Shown: positions 1 through 13,637, counted from the stretch's first letter. The stretch: DNA of 64,000 nt from Rhodotorula mucilaginosa (GCA_034406715.1 CP137874.1:620001-684000); one strand, 5' to 3'. Numbers and translations: made by a program. The notes: generated by a model not told the origin, from the letters alone.

Positions 1-1117
1 GGGTGTGGCGGGACTTGGAATGAGCGAAGCGTACGGGGCAAAGTTGCCGAGGAGGTGACCCAGTGGCGAGAGGATCAAGACGCGGTACTGTTTCGCATTG
101 GCAGGCGTCGGTCAAGAGCAAGGCGTCAGCGCTGGCTTTTTGGCGAAGAGACGAGCAGTTTGCGTGGGGGACTCACGTCGGTCACGCTCGTCCAAGCTGC
201 GATGAAGCGCCCGCAGGGGCTCCACTTGACGCCCACCAAGTCGATCAAAGCTGCTTCTGCCGGCGGCAACGGGACCGAGAAAGACCGCACGAGGGCCCAT
301 TCCGTCGTGTCGGATCGCGTCGCGTAGACTGAAATTACGTCCTGAGAAGACGAAGCGGCGCTGGCGGCGCCGGAAGCGGTCGAGCGGGATCGCTCGAGAG
401 AGACGAGAAAAGTTCCGTCGGGGTGGAAAGAATGTCCTGAGTAGGGTGCAGAGGTGGAGGAGGATGGAGACGGGGCGACTTTCGGCGCGAGGATGTGGAA
501 AGCCGCTGGGGAGGCGGACGTTGTCGCAGCGATTGGGAAGAGCGAGAGTCGCAGCTGCAGACGCCGGAAGAGACGGGTCCCGAGTCAGTGAGATAATGGC
601 GAGCTCGTTCGAATCAAAGAGTATGCGCGACTTGCATGGTGGGCACTCCAGCTCATGACGGTCGGTTCGGGCGAATCGGCCCAGCGCATGGCGACGGCGC
701 CCTCGTTCCCGATCTCGATCCTCGCCTTCTCTCCGTCCACCTCCGGATCCAAGATCCATGCAGTTCTGGCCTTTTGTGTAAAGACGAGCACGTACGGCGG
801 CGAGGTGGGCGAGACGGCAAACTCGGTGATGGGTGTTATTGCGGCTGTCGGGTCGGCGGCGGCGGCGGAGGTTGCTTGCGGAAGAGCAGTGAGCGGCAGG
901 GACCAGGTGCGGATGACTTGAAGGGTTTCGAGATCGCGCAAGACGACGCGGTCCCTGTGCGACGAGACTATGCGGTGTCCATGATCGCTCGAAGAAGAGG
1001 ACGACGGCAAGACGACGGACGCGCCATGCCGGTCTGCGGGGCAGGAGTCAGCTCCTCGATTCTCACGAGATTGTCACAGCTGCACGCACACAAGGCTGAG
1101 ATGTCCCAGGACGCCAT
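1..1117 (-). CDS. WRAP73: Wdr8/WRAP73-type WD-repeat protein (3' end beyond window)
   Basis: Exons 1117-1090, 1033-636, 554-177 and 87-1 (continuing off the window); all joins are in phase. The start ATG at 1117 opens with MASWDISALYRHG, and the second exon gives HRDRVVLRDLETLQV, matching the start of animal WDR8 (short N-terminus, then a strand with V-V-R-D-x-x-T-L-Q). Later blocks W-S-A-H-H-L-R-L, F-H-P-D-G-T-F and V-G-V-K-W-S-P-C-G-R also line up with WDR8 blades. In fission yeast the Wdr8 family binds Msd1 and anchors microtubule minus ends at the spindle pole body; that role is inferred here. Intron 555-635 has GC-AG ends (GCAAGT...CAG) and is the only join that restores the conserved H-H-L-R motif. 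It is divergent from the histidine kinase gene with about 420 bases between start codons. Confidence 0.85.
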
Positions 1118-1540
1118 TGCGAGGCGACAGAGAGAGTTGAGTGAACAGCGAGAAAGGGAAAGAGGCTGACGCGCGGAACGAGAGCTTGACGCGGCGGTTC
1201 CCCCTGATCGCTGCGCTGATTTCACGCTGAAGGCCGATCGCATCGAGCGAACGAGGGCGGTGAGAGCTTCGAGGCCTCGCTATACACCGAAACTCGCACA
1301 GCCGGACCCAGTGCAGACTGATCTTGCTGCAGCACACGGAGGAGCTTTCGTCTGCTGGGCTGGTCCACCCAATAACTGTACAGTCGCCTGCTGGACAACC
1401 CGTCAGTCTTGATGTCACCTTCTGGCGAGACGCTTCGCTGACCCACAGCCTCGACACAGACTCGCTCCGGGAACGGCCACCTCGTTGTAGGCGATAGGAG
1501 CGCGCCTTTACTTGGTCGAAGGAACCCGACCGCGCTCGGC
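1118..1540. promoter_or_regulatory. Divergent promoter region of WRAP73 and the histidine kinase gene
   Basis: This 423-base gap between two outward-facing start codons must hold both promoters. The one recognisable box is CCAAT at 1369-1373, about 170 bases upstream of the kinase ATG. No TATA box or other gene is evident. Confidence 0.5.
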
Positions 1541-4500
1541 ATGTCGGTCGCAGGCGAGAACGAGGCCGCCGCCGCTCGAGACGGGAGCAAGAAGCGAGAG
1601 GAGGATGCTGCAGCTCCGTCGACGACGACCGAGACGGGCGAGCCGCCTCCGAGCCAGTCACACGAGCTGCCAGAGACGCTCCCGCCTGTCTTGGAAGACT
1701 TTCTGAGCCGGTACCCGCACCCGGCGTTTGCCCTCCGCGCGTCGAGCCTCTTTGACGCCCTCGTCTTGCGGTCCAATCCGTTCGCGCCCGCGCCGAGGGA
1801 CGCCCTCTCCATCTCGCAATCGCATTCCAACTCCAACTCGAGCGGAGAGAGCAAGGGGCAGGCTGCCTCGGCCGTCCATCCAGCCGAGGACAGGACCGAG
1901 ACGGGAACGGGCGACGGCGCGACGTCGAAACCGGCGAAACCGGCCAGGCTCAGCTCGCGAGAACAGTGCGAGGGTATGATCAGCGAGGAGGAACTCCTCG
2001 AACGCAGACAGGACGAGGAAGACGAAGCCCGCAACCGCGATCAAGCCGAATCGGAACTTGCCGCCGGTCAGGAACGGTCCCGGTCAGGGTCGGCGGTCAA
2101 CTCGTCCCTCTCGCCGTCGATCGTCAACTCGCCCCCGCCTTCCACCGTGTCAACTCCCGCTCTGGATGGACGTGCGAGGGGCGAGTCGCACAGCGGCCGC
2201 GAACGAGGAGGCGAGAGTTACCCTCAGTCGGTCTCGCAGGCCGGAACGCCGACCACCATCTCGGCCCTCTCGGGCTTTTCGAGTCGCCGCGCGGCCGACG
2301 TCGGACCTCGTCCGCGCGCACACGCTCGCGCCGAGCGAGTCCTCGCCGAAACGTTCAGCGACAAGGCGCCCGAGTACGGTCCGCCGCGCGCAGGCCAGCG
2401 CAAGCAGAATCAGCCCCTCGTGCGGAGCACGCTTCTCGAAGGCGGTGCGCAAAAGAGCCACGACCCGAGTCGGACGGCAGAAGGCGCCGTCAAAGCCATG
2501 TACGAGCAGCGCGAACAGGAGGCGCGCGCCGCCCAGCAGGAAGAGGAGCGGGTCGCGCGCGACGAAAAGGAGATGGAACGCATCCGGAACGCGCAGGACA
2601 CGGAGAGGGAGGCCGAAACCAAGCTCGGCGTCAGTGGGCACCGAACCGGCAATGAGATCGGCGCGAGAGGTGGTGACGCGAACGGCCGTCAAAGTGACGG
2701 TGCCGGTGCGGGCGCCGCGACGACGACGACTGAGCACGATTCGTCGTCCGACGAGGATGCGGCCGAACATGCCCGCGACGTTTCGAGCGGCGATTCAGTC
2801 CCGGCCCAGCAGTCTGACCCAACACGCGCGAAGGCTGCTCACCAACCTGCGCCGGCACCGCCCCCGAGAAGGCGCAGCGGCCCCACGGTCGGCCTCCGCG
2901 AGATCCTCACGCCCGTGTGGCGCAACGACAAATGGCGCGAATTGATGGCGATCCGCGACGATGCCAAGTCGGCTCCTTCAACGCCGGATGTCGACTCGGC
3001 GGGCGCGTTCGACAAGCCGACTCGCGAAGGCGAAGGCGATGCGGGCCCGTCCAAGACGGGCGACGAGCTCGAGCTGCTCGGCGTGCTGTCACGGACCGAT
3101 GCGCAGGAATGCCTCTCTATGCTCTCCAGCGTCGTCGAGACGCTCCTTCCTTCCCATCCGAGCGAGCTCGAGCGGCAGAAAAAGCTTCCCCTCGCCCAAC
3201 TCAACCACACCGTCCTCGTCGAACTCAACTTTCCCGAATCGAGCATCTACCGCCACCCGCCCGGTTCCAGCTTCCATCACGAGCACACGGCTTCCGACTC
3301 GTTCGCGCGGGACGCCTCCGTCGCAGGGAGCAGCTTGTTCTTCTCGCCGTCCGTGTCTGCGGCGCGAGATCAGCGACGAGATGCTGCTTCGGGAGCCAGC
3401 GTCAGCCAGGGAAGTCCGATGCCGTCCATTTCGGAAGGCTCGGCCGAAGGCGAAGTCGGGACGCCTCCCTCGGCCGGTTCCGCAAACGGCAGCGCCAGCT
3501 ACTTCCCTCGCGGCGCGGCTGCCGCCAACGCTGCAGGAGGTGCCAGCGCGATCGGGCGCGTCCTTCCGGCGACGACGATGCCGCTCAGCGTCCCGCCGTC
3601 GAATCAGAACCCGGCCGTGCCGCCTCCGCATCACACCGTGCAGCAAGAATCTCGACTTCTCCGACCGTTCGTGCAGATCGTCGCGACGCTGTACCAAGAG
3701 TACGACCTCGTCATTTGTACGACCATCTCGGCCAACATCCCCCTGCCGGTAACTGTTACCGGAAGTCCCGGGGCGAAGGACACCGAGACGGCGGAGCGGG
3801 AGCGGACTGCGGCGGCCGAGCGCAAGAACGAGAAGCGGGCGCGGCAGAAGGCGAGTCAGCGACGAGAGGGAGCCGTCTATGCTCCGGATATCGTCGAGCG
3901 GCAGCGGGCCGAGGAACTCGAAGTGAAGGAGCCGCCGGTGCCGACAACACCTCCGGCCGAAGCTGATCCTGTCGAGCCTCGGAAACCCGCGCAGGCTTAC
4001 CCGGTCGAGGGCGGCCAGGCAACCGCGCCCATGTCGGCGGGGCCAGCGCAAGGTCCCGACACTGCGACCATCCTGTCTGACAGCGTTTCGCATGCCCGCC
4101 CGGGCTTGCGCCGACAAGCATCTTCGGACGAGACGTCCTTGCCTCCGCAGCCTCGCCGACCTCAGTTGGACCGCAAGGAGTCGTCCGAAGAGACCCGCAT
4201 GCCTACCCCGCGCTCTAAGCAAGACGATGCGAGCGCAAGCGGCGCGAAGGCACCGACCCGACCTCCACTCTCGCAACGCATGACCTCTTCCTCGAACCTG
4301 TCGTCGAATCCTTCTTCGGCGGCATCCACCATCACCGTGTCGGCGCAGCAAACGTTGGACATCCAGCCAGAACCGGATCACGTCAAGCCGCTGGACTCGC
4401 CTTCTGGCATAACCGCGGAACTGCGCGCTCTTCTGAGCAGCGAATCGGGCCGCGACATCCCGAGCGATGTTCTGCAGGAGAAGGAGAGTCGCGCCGCTCT

Positions 4501-7500
4501 GCGTCGGCGAGGCATCTCTCACCAAGCGAGCCAGCGTGAGATCGACAACGTCTTCCGCGAGCGCGAATGGGCCCGACGCGAGAGTCGCCGCCAGCACAAG
4601 AAGCGGAGCCGTTCGAAGCAGGAACGACCCGATCAGGCGGGAGCGGGCGGCCGCGATCGCGAAGGTCTCGAGGATCTGCACGAGTTGGACGAAACAAAGG
4701 TGAACCAAGATGGAACGCCAGAGTGCTCGAGCTCAGAGGGCGAGGAGGCCGATCGCGATGGGATTCTCGGGTTTGACGAGGAGGACGACGATGTCGACCT
4801 TGATCGCCTCCGTCGAGCCACTCGGACCGGGTCCACGAGCTCCGCCGGTTCGGCAAAGGATCGCGAAGAGGCTCAAGCCGAGGCGCAACTCGTCCGAGAC
4901 CAGCACGACGAGGACGAGGAGAAGCTCGAGATTCGCCGCGAGCTCACGAAGGAGCGCGAAGCGCGCGCGGAAGAAGGGCGGCGGCGAGCTGCAGCTCAAA
5001 GCGCGCGTGCCGAATCGCCGCCATCTGCTCCCAATAGCGGCAGCGGCACCGGCGCCTCGTTGCCAACCCCTGTGGCAGATTCGCCGCCGAGGGAGACGCA
5101 CGAGGATGGCGACATGGCGCGTCACCGAGCCGCGTCTCTGCCTCAGCCCTTCGACACCGACTCGCACGTTTCTTCGAGCGCCATCAATTCGACTCGAGGC
5201 GGAGCCTCAAGGTTGACCGAGGATCCGTTCAATATCACCGGTCCGGTCGCCCCGATCACGGTGACTCCACCGCTTTCGTATGGCGACCCCTTCTTCGATT
5301 TCCTGGCCTCGACCGACTGCGGTCGCACCATCTTGACCGTCGACTGGGCGCAAACGTGCTTGGGACCGATCAAGTCGTGGACGCAGGAACTGCGATCGCA
5401 CGTGATGGCAACTCTCGCGAGTCCGTTTCACACGGCGTTGTGGTTGGGCGAGGAGTCGGTCTTACTGTACAACGATGCATACGCGCGCTTGCTCGGAGCG
5501 AAACATCCTGCCGCCATGGTAAGCCCGCCTCAACTCCTCAATCTTCCGAGTTTGCGCGAGCTGACATGACATCTTTGCGGCGACAGGGCAAGAGCGGCGC
5601 AGAAGGTTGGGCCGAAGTCTGGGACGTGATCGGACCAGTGCGCCTTCCTCATTCTCATTCGCGCTGTCGTTCGTGGACTGACTCGAATCTCCGCCTTCAG
5701 CTTGCGAGTCAGGTGATGCTCGGCAAGACGATGTTCTTCCAGGACCAAACGTATTGCATCTACCGCAACGGCATGCTGGAAGAGACCTGTGAGTTCGAAT
5801 GCGCCGAGAGCAGTACGGAGACCCACCGACTGACTATGCGACGGATCAGACATGACTTGGGCATACGTGACTCTCCGGGACGGGCAAGGACGCATCATGG
5901 GATACACGGTACGATCCTCAAACGTCGATATTGTTCGGTGCCTCTGCTGACGGATCGCTTGCGCTCGACTCTACAGAATCCGTCTTTCGAAACGACCGCA
6001 CGGGTTATCGCCGAGCGCCGGCTAGGAACGCTTCGCGAACTTTCGCAGCTGACGCAGCTTTCGCGTACATCGAAAGGTACGAGTGCGGACCTGGTTTCGC
6101 CACGCAAGCGCTCTCTCCGCTGACACGTTCTTCATGTCAGACTTCTGCTCGAAAACACTGCGCGCCCTCTCGAGTAACCCTCTCGACATTCCATTTGCCA
6201 TCCTCTACACCTGCGAAACTCTCAGTCTCGCACCGACTGGCCGCACCAAAGGCAGCATGTCGACTGATTCTTCTTCTGTGCCGACGCGCCCACGGTCGAG
6301 TGAAGACCCCAGCACGTCGCGATCTGCCGGCGACACTTCAGCGACGAACTCCCCTTCCACGGCGCGCATCCGCTTGACTTTGCAAGGAACGATCGGCGTG
6401 CCGAAGGGTCATCCCTCGGCGCCGGACGAGGTACTCTGCCTCGTTGACGCCGTCGAATCGCAAGATCTGCCGGACCGTTCGTCGGCGTCTTCGGCCTCCT
6501 CCCTCAACGGGACGCATTCGTCGGCGACCACGGACGAGACAGCTTCGTCGACCGTGTGGCCTCTGGTCGAAGCCCTGCAGACGCGCAAGCCGGTCTTCAT
6601 CAGCGACCTCGGCAAGCGATCTGAAGGCTTCTTGCAACGGGGCTGGCCGGACCCCGTTCGACGCGCCGTCGTCATACCAGTCCTCGTCGAGGGTTCAGAT
6701 ATGCCAAAGGCTGTCTTGATCGTCGGTCTCAACCCTCGGCGGCCGTTCAACCAGGTCTTCTCAGTCTTCCTCAACCTCATCTCCCGAACGCTGTCTACAG
6801 GCCTGCTCGGCATCGAGGTCGCCGAAGAACAGGCCCGGAAGAGCAAAGAGCTCGCCGACCTGAACGACGCGAGACAGGCGTTCTTCGCCAACATCAGCCA
6901 CGAGCTTCGCACGCCCTTGACGCTGATCTTGGGACCTCTGGAGGATGTCCTCGGCTCGGGCGCGTCGGAGATCATCGACGGCGACCGAGATAAACTGCAG
7001 ACAGTCCTACGGAATGCTCACCGCTTGCACGCCATGGTGAACACGCTGCTCGATTTCTCGCGCCTCGAAAGTGGCCGAATGAACGCCAAGTTCCGCCCAA
7101 CTCGCCTCGGACCACGCGTCGCCGAGCTTGCCGACCTTTTCCGAAGCGCCATCGAGCGAGGCGGAATTGAGTACACGGTCGACGTTGGGGAGGACAAATG
7201 GGCCGACAAGCGGCCCTTCTACCTTGCCGACGAAATGGTCGAGAAAGTGGTCTTCAACGTGATCGGGTACGCTTCCCAGAGTTTCCCAGCGTGTGACGAA
7301 CTTCGGGCTCACACGCCCGCGTGCCTCGTGCAGAAATGCGTTCAAGTATACGCAAGCCGGCTCGGTGCGCGTCAAGGTCCGCTTCACCCCGACAGAAGGC
7401 ACCATTTCGATCATTGATACCGGTGTCGGCATCAAGGAGGATGATCTTTCCAAGATCTGGGAGCGGTTCCACCGGTCTGACAGCAGCGCTCGGTCTTTCG

Positions 7501-10500
7501 AAGGCACCGGCATCGGTCTCTCGCTCGTCCTCGAGCTCGTCAAAGCGATGGGCGGCACCATTTCCGTCGACTCCGAGTACCAGAAGGGCAGCACTTTTAC
7601 CATCAAGCTACCCCGAGGCAAGGACCACCTGGCGCCCGAGGTCGTCGAGGAGCAGGCGTACGAATCGATTTCGCTTCCGCCACGAGCGGCTCAGACCCTC
7701 TCGATCATCAACGATGCTGCCTCCTGGCGGACCCAGACCAACGACGAGAACGAGAAAGGGTCCCTCGCCGTCGCGCGCGCGGAAGCCGTCAAGGATCGAC
7801 AATCGCTCGCGCGCCGGCCGTCAGATCCGGACGAGATGCCGAGCGTTTTCAACCTCGAGAAGGCATCAACGGTTTGTCTCATCGTCGACGACAATGCCCA
7901 GCTGCGCTCCTTCATCGGCGAGATCCTGGCAAAGACCTTCACCGTCGTCGAGGCCGCGAACGGCAAAGAAGCCCTCGATTACGCCCTGAACAACCCCGTC
8001 TCGATCGTTCTGACCGACCTCGCCATGCCCGTCATGAACGGACGCGAACTTCTCGCTGCTTTGCGCAACAATCCAACGACGTCCTTGATCCCCGTAATCT
8101 TTCTCTCGGCTCAGGCTGGAGCCGAAGCTCGCGTTGACGCCCTCCTCCTGGGCGCGGACGACTACGTCACCAAGCCTTTCCAAGCCCGCGAACTTCTCGC
8201 TCGGACCAACACCCACCTGCAGATCGGCAAGATGCGGACTGAGCTGGAGCGACGGGTCACTGAGCGCACGGCAGCTCTGATCGAGAGCGAGACCAAGTAC
8301 CGCCAGCTCGCGGACCAGCATCAGACTCTCGCCCTCGTCTCGCCGGTCGGCATCTTCCAGACCGACTCGAAGGGCCATATCATCTTTGCGAATCCGCGGT
8401 ATTACGACATATCAGGTCACCCGCACGACGTCTCGCACGACGAGTGGGAGGCCGACATTCTTCCGGAGGACCGCCCGAAAGTGAAGGAGCTCTGGGCCGA
8501 TGCGATCAAGACTTGGAAGCCGGACCGCGGTGTGATGACCTGCGAGTACCGCTATCAGCACCGTGGCAACTGGGTGCAGATGGAGATCCGGTCCTTCGAG
8601 AAGGGCTATATCGGATCAATCGTGAGTCCTGTGGTTGCCGAGCGCGGTCGAAGTCCATCTTGTTCCGAATGACTGACGCCTCCCTTTCCTCGCCCAGACC
8701 GACATTTCCCACCAGAAGGAGGTCGAAGCTTCGCATGTCAAGGTCGTCGAGCAGCGTGCCGCCGACGCCGAGGAGAACCGGCGTCAGACGGAGATGTTCC
8801 TCGATATGAGTTCTCACGAACTGCGGAACCCGCTCAGTGGAGTGGTGAGTCCGTGCACCTCTTCTCTCACGGTACATAAACTGATTCGTTGCGTCTGTAG
8901 TGGCAAAATGCCGAGGTCGTTGCGGCATCGCTCGAGAAATTCACCGAGTGGCTTGACGAGCTCAAAACGGTGCCCTCGCTCGACGAGGAAGTCGTCAAGG
9001 AGATGCACGACGAGATGGTGGAGAACTTGGAGGCCATCGAGAGTATCCAGATCTGCGCAAGTCATCAGACCAGGATCGCCGACGGTGAGAGACGTCCTGC
9101 ACTTCACGCACTGCCGTTTTCGAGCCGCCGACTGACGAGCTTCCATCTCGTTGCAGACATCCTGAACGTCTCCAAGCTCAACATGGGGCTGCTCAGTATC
9201 AATGTCGCCCCTTTCGACATTGTGGCGGCCATCCGCGAGGTGGTGCGGACGTTCGGTACGAGTGCCCAGCAGCAAGAGATCCAGCTGCGGGTCGACCGCG
9301 GCGAATCGCTCGATCGTCTCGACGTCGACTTTATCGTCGCTGACGCCGGAAGGCTCAAACAAGTCACGTACAACTTTGTAAGTCGGGCTTCCAGCACACC
9401 CGCGACCCGCCAGACGATTTTTCCCGACTTTGATCAGCCGCTTGCAGCCTCGCTGACGAATCTTTGATGACTCGTGCTACACCTTGAACTCGACCCGCTC
9501 TCGGCCACGCTCTTACGCAGTTGACGAACGCGCTCAAGTACACCGCGACGTCGGCCACGAAGCAGGTGACGGTTCACATCGACGTGTACGACAGCGCGCC
9601 GCCAGAGCCGTCGAACGCGATGCGAATTGCCTCGCCCGGCCAGTCCTTCGAGCCTCCTCCTGGTTGCATCTGGTGTATCGTCGGCGTCGAGGACTCTGGG
9701 AAGGGATTGACGCCGGATGAGCTCAAGTTGCTCTTTGCCCGGTTCTCCCAAGGCGAGTCGGCAGCGAATTTCCTGCCTCGCGCTACACTGCTAATTGGCC
9801 CGTTCTTTCTGCTACAGCCAATCCCCGCTCCGACCAGTACGGCGGCAGCGGTCTGGGTCTCTACGTCTCGAAGAAGCTCATCGAGCTTCACCGTGGATTC
9901 ATCGGTGCGTCTTGCGGGCGATTTGGGCGATGGCCGCGAGAGGAGAAGAAACACTGACAAGCAGCGTTCACAGAGGTCGCGTCGGAACCCGGTTCAGGGT
10001 CCACCTTCCGCTTCGCAGTCCCGGCGTCGAAGGCACCTCGTCCGCCGGTGGAGCCTTCCCTGCTCGCGCCCGGACCAGGCTTGACTGCGAAGCGCCTCAA
10101 GCGTCCGATGAGCTCTTCGGGTCGTGTCGCCAGCCTGAACTCTGCGTCCAATACTGGTTCGTCGACGCCGCGCGCCGGTAGCTCGACTTCGTTCAATTCC
10201 GATTCGGCGGCGGAATTGCCTGCCCTGCGCGTCCTGATCGTCGAAGACAACCTCATCAACCAGAAGGTGATGATGTGAGTCGAACGTGTCGTTGGTCTCT
10301 CGTTCCCTGCGCACACTTGCTGACAGGGACCTTGCCATGCCGCAGCCGTCAGCTGAAGCAGCAAGGCCTCGAGGTGTCGGTCGCGAACGACGGCCAGCAA
10401 GCGCTCGACATGCTTCAGGAAGACGCCGAGAAGATCGAGTCGGCGTCATCTACCTCTGACGGCAACCGCGTCCCGCCGTTCCACGGCATCAGTGTAGTCC

Positions 10501-10973
10501 TTATGGACATCGAGGTGAGTCTCAAGCCTTCGCGTTGGAGCCTCGCTAGCCCCTCGCCCGACTAACTTTGCTCCGACCCTCTTTCAGATGCCGGTCATGG
10601 ACGGCCTGACTGCGATCCGCGAGCTGCGTCGCCGGGAAAAGGCCGGCGAGATGCCCCATCATTACGTACGTTCTCAAACCCTGCGCTGCGTCAATCTTCG
10701 CGAAACTTACTCACTCGGGTGTCATCACAGCCGGTCTGCGCCGTCACGGGGAATGCTCGCGACGCCCAAAAATCCGAATGCCTCGAAGCTGGCTTTGACG
10801 ACGTAAGTTATGCCGCTTCGAGGTCGATTCGAAGCTGCCGATTACTGACGATTCCTGCTCTGCGTGTTTCCCTTGCGTATCCCGATCAGGTCACCATCAA
10901 GCCGTACAAGATTGGAGAAGTGCTGCAGCAGATCTCGACTCTTACCGGCTATCCTCTCCCGGCGCCCAAATGA
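1541..10973 (+). CDS. Double hybrid histidine kinase (two kinase and two receiver modules)
   Basis: Seventeen exons: 1541-5518, 5587-5637, 5701-5788, 5850-5908, 5977-6076, 6141-7266, 7334-8621, 8698-8844, 8901-9084, 9157-9377, 9521-9752, 9818-9904, 9965-10274, 10346-10514, 10588-10665, 10731-10802, 10890-10973, giving 2757 residues in one phase. The first ~1230 residues are Ser/Pro/Glu-rich and mostly disordered. A PAS-like segment follows, then H-box 1 (SHELRTPLTL, His about 1679), an ATPase with N-box NAFKYT and D-T-G-V-G, and receiver 1 (VLTDLAMP, Asp about 2029; K in VTKPF). After a second PAS comes H-box 2 (SHELRNPLSG, His about 2270), a second ATPase (NALKYT, D-S-G-K-G) and receiver 2 (LMDIEMPVMDG, Asp about 2678; IKPYK). 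Fungal kinases of this kind feed the Ypd1-Ssk1/HOG phosphorelay; duplicated modules recall the dual class such as Cryptococcus Tco3. Intron 9753-9817 is GC-AG. No transmembrane segment seen, so probably cytosolic. The signal sensed is unknown. Confidence 0.93.
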
Positions 10974-11298
10974 GCGCCACCGTCTCCGGCCCAGCATCCG
11001 TACTCGAACCGCACTGTGCCCGTCCGGGCAAGTGTCTTTCCCCTCTTTCGCTTTTTCTCCTGTTCCTTTTCCCGCGTCATTGCTCAGCGTCCATCCCGGT
11101 TCCTCGTTGGTGTACACAGTCTATACCCGTTCTCTCTTTGTAGATAGCATATGCTCCATTATACACGAAGGCCAATTGCATTTTGTTCGTTACCACCGCG
11201 ATGACGTTGCTGTCCGATCGCGATTCAAAGCTGCTCCACTTGTTGCTCGATCTTAAGCTTGCTGCTCCTGCGCTGTCCTGTTGCAAGCCGAGTCAAAG
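10974..11298. other. Intergenic gap: kinase 3' end and promoter of the DUF1295 gene
   Basis: The 325 bases between two tandem genes are pyrimidine-rich after the kinase stop codon. I see no open frame, RNA gene or clear promoter box. Confidence 0.4.
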
Positions 11299-13102
11299 AT
11301 GCTGCAAGCTACTCCGCACCAGGCGGCGTACACGGTCTTGCCGTCGCTCAAGTCGTTCGTCGCCGACCTGCCCGCCCTCGACGACCCGAAACAACTCCTC
11401 TCGTGGTCAGTCTCGAGCACCGCGCACTGGGTCAGCGGGAGAGGTGGCGCTGATTGAGGACGCGCCTGCACGCAGGTACACCGACCCCAAGACGGACCCG
11501 CTGCATCCCGCGCTGCTCGCCAGTCTCTTTTTCAGCGTCGGCGTCTGGATCGTCTCCGAGATCACCGGCAATGTTTCCCAGGTCGACAGGCTCTGGACTG
11601 TGCGCTGCTGCTTCTGCCTGTCGAGCCAGAGAGACATCCCTTCGAAGGGCGCTGATCCTTCGTCTCCCCGCAGACTCTCCCGCTCATGTATTCGGCGCAC
11701 TTCACCTTCCATCCGTGGCTCACCGGCCAGGTCAAGCACGCGTATGAGATCGACCACCGGATCCTCCTCGTCTTTGCGCTCCAGTGCGCGTGGAGCGCTC
11801 GCCTGACGTACCAGTCGGCTCGCCGCGGCTTCCTGGACCCGTGCGTCTTGAACTTCTCCTTGCCACCCCCCCTCACCTCGCGCCTAGACTAACTCGGAGG
11901 TACTACGTCGCAGGCGCTCGGAAGACTACCGCTGGCCGATCGTGCGCCGTTCGATGCCGACGCTGGCCTTCAAGCTGCTCAACCTTGTCTTCATCGCCTT
12001 TATCCAAAACTTGCTCCTCCTCGCCGCCGAGGCCCCCGTCTACCTCCTGATGACCCAATCGCTTCCCTCGTACGGTCACACCTCTATCCTCGCGAGGCTC
12101 AAGCCGTATCAGGCTGCCACCAAGTCGGTCCCTCTCAACATCGCCGACGTGCTCTTGGCCGGCGCCTTCCTCACGACTCTTGTTCTCGAGATGCGCGCCG
12201 ACAACCAACAGCAGGCTTTCCAGAACTTGAAGCACGGCGCCCTCGACAAGCAGAAGAAGGGCAAGACTCTCACCGAGGAGGAGAAGAAGGCGGTCGAGCG
12301 CGGCTTTGTCGCCGATGGTCTGTGGTCCTGGAGTCGCCACCCGGTACGTGACCGCACATCTTTCGTCCCCGAGCCCCAACACTGACGATCACTGCGTTTC
12401 CCCCCGATTCCCAGAACTTTGCCTGCGAGCAAACGACGTGGTGGCTCCTCTACGCGTTCACGGTCCTGCCCTTCTTGCCGATCACCGAGTCCTTCACCTC
12501 GCACCCGCTCTCGACCCTGACCAGTCTCTTGACGCCGACTGCGCTCCTTCCGGCCTCGAAGCGTGCCTACATCCACGCGTCCAACAACATCCCGACGCTC
12601 GACTACATCCTCACGATCCTCTTGCACCCGATCCTGTACATCCGCGCGAGCTTGCCGCACCTGACCAACAGCGACTTCCTCCGTTCCGAGGCGGCTCGCG
12701 CCAAGCTCGAGGCGCTGACGGCGTTCCGCGATCTGCGCAACGACGAGGGGCACCTGTGGAACTACTCGATCGTCAGCCCGATCACGATGAGCTTGCTCTT
12801 CTACTCGAGCACCGCCTTGACCGAGAAGATTTCGGGCGGCAAGTACCCGTAAGTTTTTTTCGAGTCCAATTCGCCGCCGCTCAACGCGGCATCTCTCCAG
12901 GAAAGATGAACTCTGACGACCGGGACCCCTCCCCCCGCTCTCCAGTCTGTACAACGCCTACAAGGCTCGGGTCGCCAAGTTCTGGCCGGTTCAGACTCCG
13001 CTCAAGGGTCTCTGGCTCGCTCTCACGGGCGGCAGGCGCGGCAGGATCGAGCGTCAGATCTGGGGCAACGACGGCCACGGTCGCAAGATCAAGCAGCTCT
13101 AA
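11299..13102 (+). CDS. DUF1295 / steroid-reductase-like integral membrane protein
   Basis: Exons 11299-11405, 11476-11599, 11674-11840, 11914-12343, 12415-12848, 12946-13102 give 472 residues in phase. The block VDRLW..LPLMYSAHF, then WSARLTYQSARRGF and SEDYRWPIVRR, and finally SWSRHPNFACEQTTWW are the hallmark motifs of the DUF1295 (PF06966) family, whose C-terminal fold resembles steroid 5-alpha reductases and isoprenylcysteine methyltransferases. Several hydrophobic helices support an ER membrane location. Substrate and reaction are not established for fungal members. The ATG at 11299 is chosen because the first exon then joins TG+G to keep the conserved W-Y-T-D-P-K segment. The 3' end converges on SIS1. 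Confidence 0.85.
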
Positions 13103-13637
13103 CGCTCTCATGGCGCCGCGTTCATGACGAGGGGAAGCAAATCATTGAGGAAGGAACGAGTTTGCGAAAGAGTAGGCAACGTTGTTTCAGCTTCTGTACA
13201 TAAACTGTGTTGTCCTGCGGCATAGCAGGCAATGAAGCCGTTGCTGTACAATAACCCTTTGAAGGAGAGAAGCGGAGTATTTAAAGCGCCCAAGCACAGT
13301 TGTCGAGGTTTCGTCGAGTGAGTTGGCGGGTGAGCATGCAGGTGCAGCACAAAAGTGTGTAGCGTCAAAGAGTGAGAGCGAGAAGCGGAATCTGCACGGC
13401 GAACTGGTACGAGTCTCGAGTGGTAAGGAACCATCGCCGCTCGCTCTCGCCATTCTTGCCGCTATGACAAGCCTTACAATGTCGGAGAATGCGCTATGAT
13501 GGTATGACAGGAAGGAAAGAATGCGCCTATTTTGGGCAGCTATGCACAGAGGGAAGAAAGGAAGAGGTTGCATGGAAGTTCGGAGCGAAACCGTCGCGTC
13601 GCACGACGAGCGTTGGCGAGTCGGGAGAAACCCCGCC
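13103..13637. other. Convergent intergenic region between DUF1295 gene and SIS1
   Basis: The 535 bases between two stop codons hold both 3' untranslated regions. Only short overlapping frames occur, with no conserved motif; nothing else is recognised. Confidence 0.4.

Noticed and set aside
3089-4708. 539-codon frame on the minus strand
   Set aside because: It is antisense to the first exon of the histidine kinase; Arg/Leu-rich composition is what GC-rich coding DNA gives on its opposite strand, and no domain is visible.
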